From assembly GCA_030149295.1 (NCBI GenBank), contig JASBRV010000102.1, forward strand, positions 62,001 through 126,000: DNA of 64,000 bases, given 5' to 3'. The first letter of the stretch is position 1, and every line of letters starts with the position of its first letter. The DNA is from Bacteriovoracales bacterium. Lineage in GTDB: Bacteria > Bdellovibrionota > Bacteriovoracia > Bacteriovoracales > Bacteriovoracaceae. The notes beneath the pieces are model-generated. The model worked only from the letters and a program-made list of their open reading frames with translations, searched no databases and was not told the origin of the DNA. Shown piece after piece: positions 60,048 to 64,000 of the stretch. Position numbers and translations under genes: made by a program.

Positions 60048-60815
60048 ATGAAAAATAGACCCCTCATCTTTATCACCATAGCCCTCGCTCACTTACTAGA
60101 GCCTGTGATTAAGCTGCTATACTTCAAGGCCACCACTCCCTTTTCTTTTACGACCATCGTAAGCAATATTTCTCAAATTCATACACCAAGAGAGATTTTT
60201 GAATTCTGGTTTCTCTTTCCTCTTGGTGGTCTTGCCCTCTTAGGCGTAAAGAAATGGAGTTATCCCGTATTTGTAGGGGTGCAAATCTATAGTATCTACT
60301 CTCATATGACTTATGAGAAATACACATGGCCTTATGTCAGTGAAGTCCCTTTTGTCAGCAGTCTCGTTTTATTATTTGTGAATGCTTTAATCATTATTTA
60401 CTTTGCTCTTCCCGATGTGAGGCGTCCTTTCTTTGATAGAAATATGCGCTGGTGGGAAACGCGCACCCGCTACAATTTACGCATTCCTATGACTTTCACG
60501 CATAGCAATCCTGAGCACCTCTTTGATTGCGACATTCTCAATATCTCTCAAAGTGGGGTCTTTATTAATCATAAAGGGGCCATTGAAGTAGGCAGCGTTA
60601 TTCATATGAATATCAACTATAAAGAATACAATATTACTCTACAGGGAACGGTGATGAGCCAACACGCCTTTGAAGGCGAAAGAGGTATTGGGGTAAAGTT
60701 TCGCTTCCAAAATATCTGGGAGAATCTGTATATGAGAAAAATTGTCAAAAATATTTCAAAAGATATGGCCCTTATAGAAAAGGCACAAAAGAAAGCCGAA
60801 AAAATGGCCGCTTAG
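60048..60815 (+). CDS. Membrane-anchored PilZ-domain (c-di-GMP receptor) protein
   Basis: 255 residues: about four hydrophobic helices in residues 5-123, then a PilZ domain at about 136-240. The c-di-GMP-binding signature is intact, Arg141-x3-Arg145 (RTRYNLRIP) followed by Asn165-x-Ser-x-x-Gly170 (DILNISQSGVFI). The tail is a lysine/alanine-rich helix. It would report c-di-GMP level at the inner membrane. No glycosyltransferase or flagellar gene is adjacent. A terminator-like hairpin at 60875 lies after its stop. Confidence 0.88.
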   Translation: MKNRPLIFITIALAHLLEPVIKLLYFKATTPFSFTTIVSNISQIHTPREIFEFWFLFPLGGLALLGVKKWSYPVFVGVQIYSIYSHMTYEKYTWPYVSEVPFVSSLVLLFVNALIIIYFALPDVRRPFFDRNMRWWETRTRYNLRIPMTFTHSNPEHLFDCDILNISQSGVFINHKGAIEVGSVIHMNINYKEYNITLQGTVMSQHAFEGERGIGVKFRFQNIWENLYMRKIVKNISKDMALIEKAQKKAEKMAA

Positions 60816-60874
60816 CTTTCCTCACAAAAAGTCTAAGTTTGAAACTAGAAAGAATCACTTTTTTTTAATAAATT

Positions 60875-60907
60875 GGGACCATGAAATTTTGGTCCCTTTT
60901 TCTTTTT
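60875..60907 (+). terminator. Terminator-like hairpin enclosing the start codon of the next gene
   Basis: GGGACCA (60875-60881) and TGGTCCC (60890-60896) form a perfect seven-pair stem with an eight-base loop, followed by TTTTTCTTTTT. By its shape it is an intrinsic terminator for the PilZ transcript, yet the ATG of the cytochrome gene (60881-60883) lies at the stem-loop border. Confidence 0.65.
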
Positions 60908-61276
60908 AGTCTTTTATTTTACTCCTCCTGTCTGCCTGGAACTACTGGAGACCTTATTTTCCGTGAACAAAACTTCATTCCCTTTGAGCAAGAACCTGAA
61001 GAAGTCACCTTTCGTCTGGTCACTGAAAAAATCTTTGAACAGAAATGCCTCTCCTGCCATAAAACAGACCGTGATTTAGGAGGTGTTGATCTTTCTCGCT
61101 ATGACGCCCTCTTTGGTTATAGTGATTATTTCCAACCTATCGTGACCCCAAATGACCCTGACAACTCTGGTCTTTATACAGAAGTCGCCAGCGGATCCAT
61201 GCCACCACGAAACCCTCTAAATGAAGAAGAAATTGAGCTCATTAGACGCTGGATTGAATCCGGAGCTGCCCAATAG
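60881..61276 (+). CDS. Small c-type cytochrome lipoprotein
   Basis: 131 residues with a short lipoprotein-like signal (Cys17, preceded by Phe-Tyr-Ser-Ser, an imperfect lipobox). The heme site is Cys56-Leu-Ser-Cys59-His60, and Met107 in SGSMPPRN is the likely axial ligand, in a single-heme domain resembling planctomycete-type cytochrome modules (LIRRWIESGA at the end). It probably shuttles electrons at the outer face of the inner or outer membrane, possibly from the menaquinone chain. The ribosome site and start are held in a hairpin (60875-60896). Confidence 0.85.
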   Translation: MKFWSLFLFSLLFYSSCLPGTTGDLIFREQNFIPFEQEPEEVTFRLVTEKIFEQKCLSCHKTDRDLGGVDLSRYDALFGYSDYFQPIVTPNDPDNSGLYTEVASGSMPPRNPLNEEEIELIRRWIESGAAQ

Positions 61277-61340
61277 TCTGACACCCCCATAAAAATTACC
61301 TTATTCACCCCTATAAACCCTTAAAATGAGAAAATAGGGC

Positions 61341-62825
61341 ATGGGATTTTTAAAACTCTTTTTGCTACTTTTAACCACTATTTCAAGCACTTATGCCTTT
61401 GGTTCTAAGGCGCTCTTTAGTTATCCCAAGGGTCCAAAAGTTTACCATCCTTCTTTTCAGGGTTATGGCACCCTTAGTAAGTCTCTACCTGAAGCTGGCT
61501 TAGTCACCAAAGAAAAGAAAGGATGTGACGGGGCTATCGATCCTATGAGCTTAAGTAGAGAAAATGACCTTTTCAAAGGCCTTCTTCGTCTCATTGCCAA
61601 TCCTGACCAAAAATTAAGAGGTCAAACCCTTGAGAAATTCCAAGAGCTTTTGAGCTCTTCAGAACACTTTTATAACAAGCCTTACGGCCACCAAAGAAAA
61701 GTCTTTTCAGGAAATTCTACGGTTTGGAGCTATGTCTCGCCAGAGCTTAAAGAGGTCAGTGAAAAATACCTTCATCTTCTTGAAGCCACTGATCCGGCCA
61801 CACTCCTAAAGGCCCAGCTCACCCTCCAATACTACAATGAAAAAACAGCATGCGAAGAGAAAAACGAATGCATTAATGAACAAAATACTATTTCAATGAT
61901 TAAAAGACGCCATTTCCTTCTCGAAAAGCTCGAGGAAGAGGCCCTTCATGCCCTCTATGAAATTTTGAAGATGGATGAATATGAGCTTAAGTATAAATTA
62001 AAGTCCATAAGCCACCCTAGAGAACTCATGGATATGGGAAAGAAAATAGACCGTCTTCTTCGTTCTCACTACAGAAGACCTCAAAAGACGAGAGAAAAGC
62101 TTCGAAGCTTTATGACGGCCCATAAAGAAGAACTTCGTGAACACTACCAATCAAATGACCTACATCCTTTGGCAAGAGCTCAAACTCTCGCTCAAGTGGG
62201 TCAATGTTTTGAGAGTGAACTCAAACCTCAATGTGAGGGAGTCGAGAGTCAAATGATGAAATCAAAAAAGGTAACAACCAAGGTATCAGGACTATTTTAT
62301 CACCAAGGCTTTCATGCCTATAGAGACTACACCATTTCACAGGCACCTTATGGTCATCATATTTCTATGAGTATTCCTCTCATGCTTGAAGGTGATATTA
62401 CCCCAGAAGAAGCAAATGATATACTGGCACAATGGAAAAGAACTCTAGAAGAATTTTACAATCAACACCAAAGCATTCGTTTCCAATTTTCTTTTCAATT
62501 TGTTTCACAAGATGAGGAAAAAGTTGTTCACCTCCACCGATGCTATAGCGCCTCTTATATGAGCACTAGCTGTGAAAGACCAAGCCAGCCAAATGCCAAA
62601 AACTTTGTCCTCACCATGGATAAGGATGTCTTACTTGAAGAAGTTGGTCACAGAATGGGACTTTTTGATGAATATGAATTCTATTACTACATCTTTAATC
62701 CGCAAGGGGCGCGGGATTCCTTCATGGTGGCAAAAGAAAATTACAAACTCTACCCCCATCATCTTGAGCAAATCCTTCTCCCGCAAACAAGTTGTCTCAA
62801 TCAAGAGAAAAACAATTATAAATAA
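61341..62825 (+). CDS. Secreted protein with a degenerate zinc-metalloprotease motif
   Basis: 494 residues, signal peptide ending near Thr-Tyr-Ala (residue 19). Residues 60-300 are helical and charged with several cysteines. From about 330 a mixed domain contains LLEEVGHRMGLFDEYEFYYY (431-450). This looks like the His-Glu-x-Gly-His-x-x-Gly-Leu-x-Asp-Glu-Tyr motif of secreted metallopeptidases, but the first His is Glu433. Catalysis is therefore doubtful. The role is unknown. Its 3' end overlaps rsmJ by ten bases. Confidence 0.7.
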   Translation: MGFLKLFLLLLTTISSTYAFGSKALFSYPKGPKVYHPSFQGYGTLSKSLPEAGLVTKEKKGCDGAIDPMSLSRENDLFKGLLRLIANPDQKLRGQTLEKFQELLSSSEHFYNKPYGHQRKVFSGNSTVWSYVSPELKEVSEKYLHLLEATDPATLLKAQLTLQYYNEKTACEEKNECINEQNTISMIKRRHFLLEKLEEEALHALYEILKMDEYELKYKLKSISHPRELMDMGKKIDRLLRSHYRRPQKTREKLRSFMTAHKEELREHYQSNDLHPLARAQTLAQVGQCFESELKPQCEGVESQMMKSKKVTTKVSGLFYHQGFHAYRDYTISQAPYGHHISMSIPLMLEGDITPEEANDILAQWKRTLEEFYNQHQSIRFQFSFQFVSQDEEKVVHLHRCYSASYMSTSCERPSQPNAKNFVLTMDKDVLLEEVGHRMGLFDEYEFYYYIFNPQGARDSFMVAKENYKLYPHHLEQILLPQTSCLNQEKNNYK

Positions 62826-63517
62826 AGATCAAAGCGTACGGCTTTACTCTCCCAAGAACTATTGCGATTTTCTAGTAGCATAGGGTCTCTTGGTGACCTT
62901 TTAATAATAAGGCGGGGGCACAATTGCCTAAGCCTTTTAGCGACTTCTACGGCATCTTTATCCGCACCAATCACCTGATGAAAGAGCGCCATACCTTTGG
63001 TGGGTTTCGCTTTTCTTTTTTGGCCATCGTCAAACATAGGATCAAAATAGATAGGAGCCCTCCAGGGGTTCTCACTGATTTCCCCAAAATGAAGAATGAG
63101 ATTTTCTTCCATAAAGCCTTCTAAAATCTGAGCGGCCCTTTGAAGGAAGAAAATTTTCTGTTGCCGTTCAAAACCCTTTACTTTTAACCCCGCTGCTAAA
63201 AATAGCGCAGAATCTTTACCAAGCCCGACCGTCGCATCAATAATCCATGAACCCGCCTTTTGACCCGAGGCCTTAATGAGAGGGTTTTGTTTAAGTCCCC
63301 TCTCACGGCTCCACTTGAGAAAGCTCTCATCCCAGCTAAAATAAAGAGGTTTTTGGCCACTAGGTGTATAAAGGCCAACGCCGCCAGCATCGATAAAGAC
63401 TTCGCCAACCGTTTCTTGCCCCACTCGTATCCAATTGACGTCAAAACCCCATACATTTTGTTGCAGGATATCAAGTTTAAACTTAGGCAAAGTGCTTTTG
63501 ACGTGAACTTCTAACAT
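62816..63517 (-). CDS. rsmJ: 16S rRNA m2G1516 methyltransferase (RsmJ family)
   Basis: The 233-residue class I methyltransferase has the family blocks WIIDATVGLGKDSALFLAAG near residue 93 (SAM-binding), KGFERQQKIFFLQRAA, then IYFDPMFDDGQKRKAKPTKG near 158, the DPM(F/Y)-containing target-binding segment, and GADKDAVEVAKRL. It methylates G1516 of 16S rRNA in Escherichia coli. No Shine-Dalgarno precedes the ATG. A TAGAAT lies nine bases upstream of it, so the leader is very short. It is divergent from gcvP. Confidence 0.88.
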   Translation of the reverse strand: MLEVHVKSTLPKFKLDILQQNVWGFDVNWIRVGQETVGEVFIDAGGVGLYTPSGQKPLYFSWDESFLKWSRERGLKQNPLIKASGQKAGSWIIDATVGLGKDSALFLAAGLKVKGFERQQKIFFLQRAAQILEGFMEENLILHFGEISENPWRAPIYFDPMFDDGQKRKAKPTKGMALFHQVIGADKDAVEVAKRLRQLCPRLIIKRSPRDPMLLENRNSSWESKAVRFDLYL

Positions 63518-63622
63518 AGTGGGCTTATTCTACCCTTATGGGACTAGAAGAAAAGCCGCCATTCGTGGTAGATTCCTTGAAAAACCCATAACTTGTAAAT
63601 CCCTTAGAATCGAGGAAGCTTA

Positions 63623-64000
63623 ATGATGTTTTCTTACGAAGAAACCGAAGCCAAAAATCAAAACAGTGTCACCAGTGAGCATCTCAAGAGACTGCCCTAT
63701 AATCCAATGGAGCTGGCGCGAGAATTAAAGACGTTTTATATTTCTGCGAGCGACAACGACATTTCAGACATGCTGAGTGCTATTGGTGTTGAAAAACGAG
63801 AAGAACTTTTTTCTCACCTGCCCTCAGATATCATGATGGATGAAGCCCAGCATGTAGGAAAGCTAGGAGAAGCTCTTCCCTATGGCGACCTTGTTGACCA
63901 TGTGGAATCCCTCGCACAAAAGAATAATACTAAACCCTGTTTTATCGGAGACGGACTTAAGTGGGCTGAAGTTCACCCCATCGTTCCCTTCGTTTGTAAT
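63623..64000 (+). CDS. gcvPA: Glycine dehydrogenase (decarboxylating), N-terminal fragment
   Basis: 126 codons are visible before the window ends. Residues about 48-120 match the start of glycine cleavage P-protein: DISDMLSAIGVEKREELFSHLP, LGEALPYGDLVDHVESLAQKN and an FIGDGL segment where the family has Phe-Leu-Gly-x-Gly. Whether it is the split subunit 1 (GcvPA) or the full-length form cannot be told. GAGG precedes the ATG at 63623, and the next codon is also ATG. An extra about 25 polar residues sit before the family start. Confidence 0.7.
   Translation, partial: MMFSYEETEAKNQNSVTSEHLKRLPYNPMELARELKTFYISASDNDISDMLSAIGVEKREELFSHLPSDIMMDEAQHVGKLGEALPYGDLVDHVESLAQKNNTKPCFIGDGLKWAEVHPIVPFVCN

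Noticed and set aside
1-64000. tRNA genes, CRISPR arrays, insertion sequences, prophage or attachment sites
   Set aside because: No tRNA T-arm consensus in a cloverleaf context, no regularly spaced repeats, and no transposase or integrase frames were seen. A dedicated scan could still find a divergent RNA.

Overview
The window is 64 kb of a dense, AT-rich (roughly 40% GC by eye) bacterial chromosome. The cell envelope is Gram-negative: many predicted Sec signal peptides, outer-membrane beta-barrel candidates, a lipoprotein cytochrome and a type IV pilin-like protein. Mixed features point to Bdellovibrionota, perhaps a Bacteriovorax/Halobacteriovorax-like lineage: a class I lysyl-tRNA synthetase, an all-menaquinone gene set, many receiver-domain proteins, FecR-domain surface proteins, a PilZ protein, secreted proteases, and frequent TTG/GTG starts. 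The taxonomy is an inference from gene content, not from a marker gene. No tRNA, rRNA, insertion sequence, prophage or CRISPR array was seen. There is no gene-free stretch longer than about 240 bases.

Layout. 1-8.1 kb: envelope proteins, a DUF962/Mpo1-like protein, the thyA-folA pair, a START-domain protein, a NamZ-type muramidase, a lone receiver protein. 8.2-11.6 kb: lysK, pepP and a small secreted protein. 11.6-24.6 kb: the quinone region. It has a polyprenyl diphosphate synthase divergent from menG-menF-menD-menA-menC (all overlapping by 4-14 bases), then two secreted unknowns, then lexA-dinB-menE-menH. menB is the only core step not found here. 24.6-31 kb: envelope proteins, a degenerate 2H phosphoesterase, a membrane histidine kinase, eno and murI. 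31-36.8 kb: a hotdog thioesterase, a CheY-like protein, a pseudo-receiver/cNMP-binding protein and a 1041-residue hybrid kinase with three receivers, plus an overlooked 47-residue membrane protein. 36.8-40.6 kb: a pilin-like protein and a FecR/cysteine-paired repeat protein. 40.7-41.9 kb: a persulfide-sensor-like ArsR repressor with a split YeeE/YedE transporter. 41.9-53 kb: tyrS, a CrtI-like oxidoreductase, a FecR/beta-barrel protein, thiolase, papain-like protease, DTW-domain tRNA enzyme, glutathione reductase. 53-64 kb: cstA-dacB-metG-ung, a trypsin-like protease, a PilZ membrane protein, a c-type cytochrome, a protein with a damaged zinc-protease motif, rsmJ, and the start of a glycine dehydrogenase gene.

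How the genes work together. Chorismate would pass through MenF, MenD, MenH, MenC and MenE, then an off-window MenB, a thioesterase, MenA (with the tail made by the polyprenyl synthase) and MenG, giving menaquinone. Pyrimidine/folate (thyA-folA), SOS (lexA-dinB) and uracil repair (ung) genes are also present.

The most unusual signals are regulatory. Four genes carry a near-perfect -10 hexamer exactly six bases before an ATG that lacks a Shine-Dalgarno, which suggests leaderless mRNAs. lexA looks similar, with a palindrome and tandem repeats over its promoter. An intrinsic-terminator-like hairpin encloses the start codon of the cytochrome gene. Nine of twelve convergent gene pairs overlap at their 3' ends. 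Several proteins look like pseudo-enzymes or pseudo-receivers.
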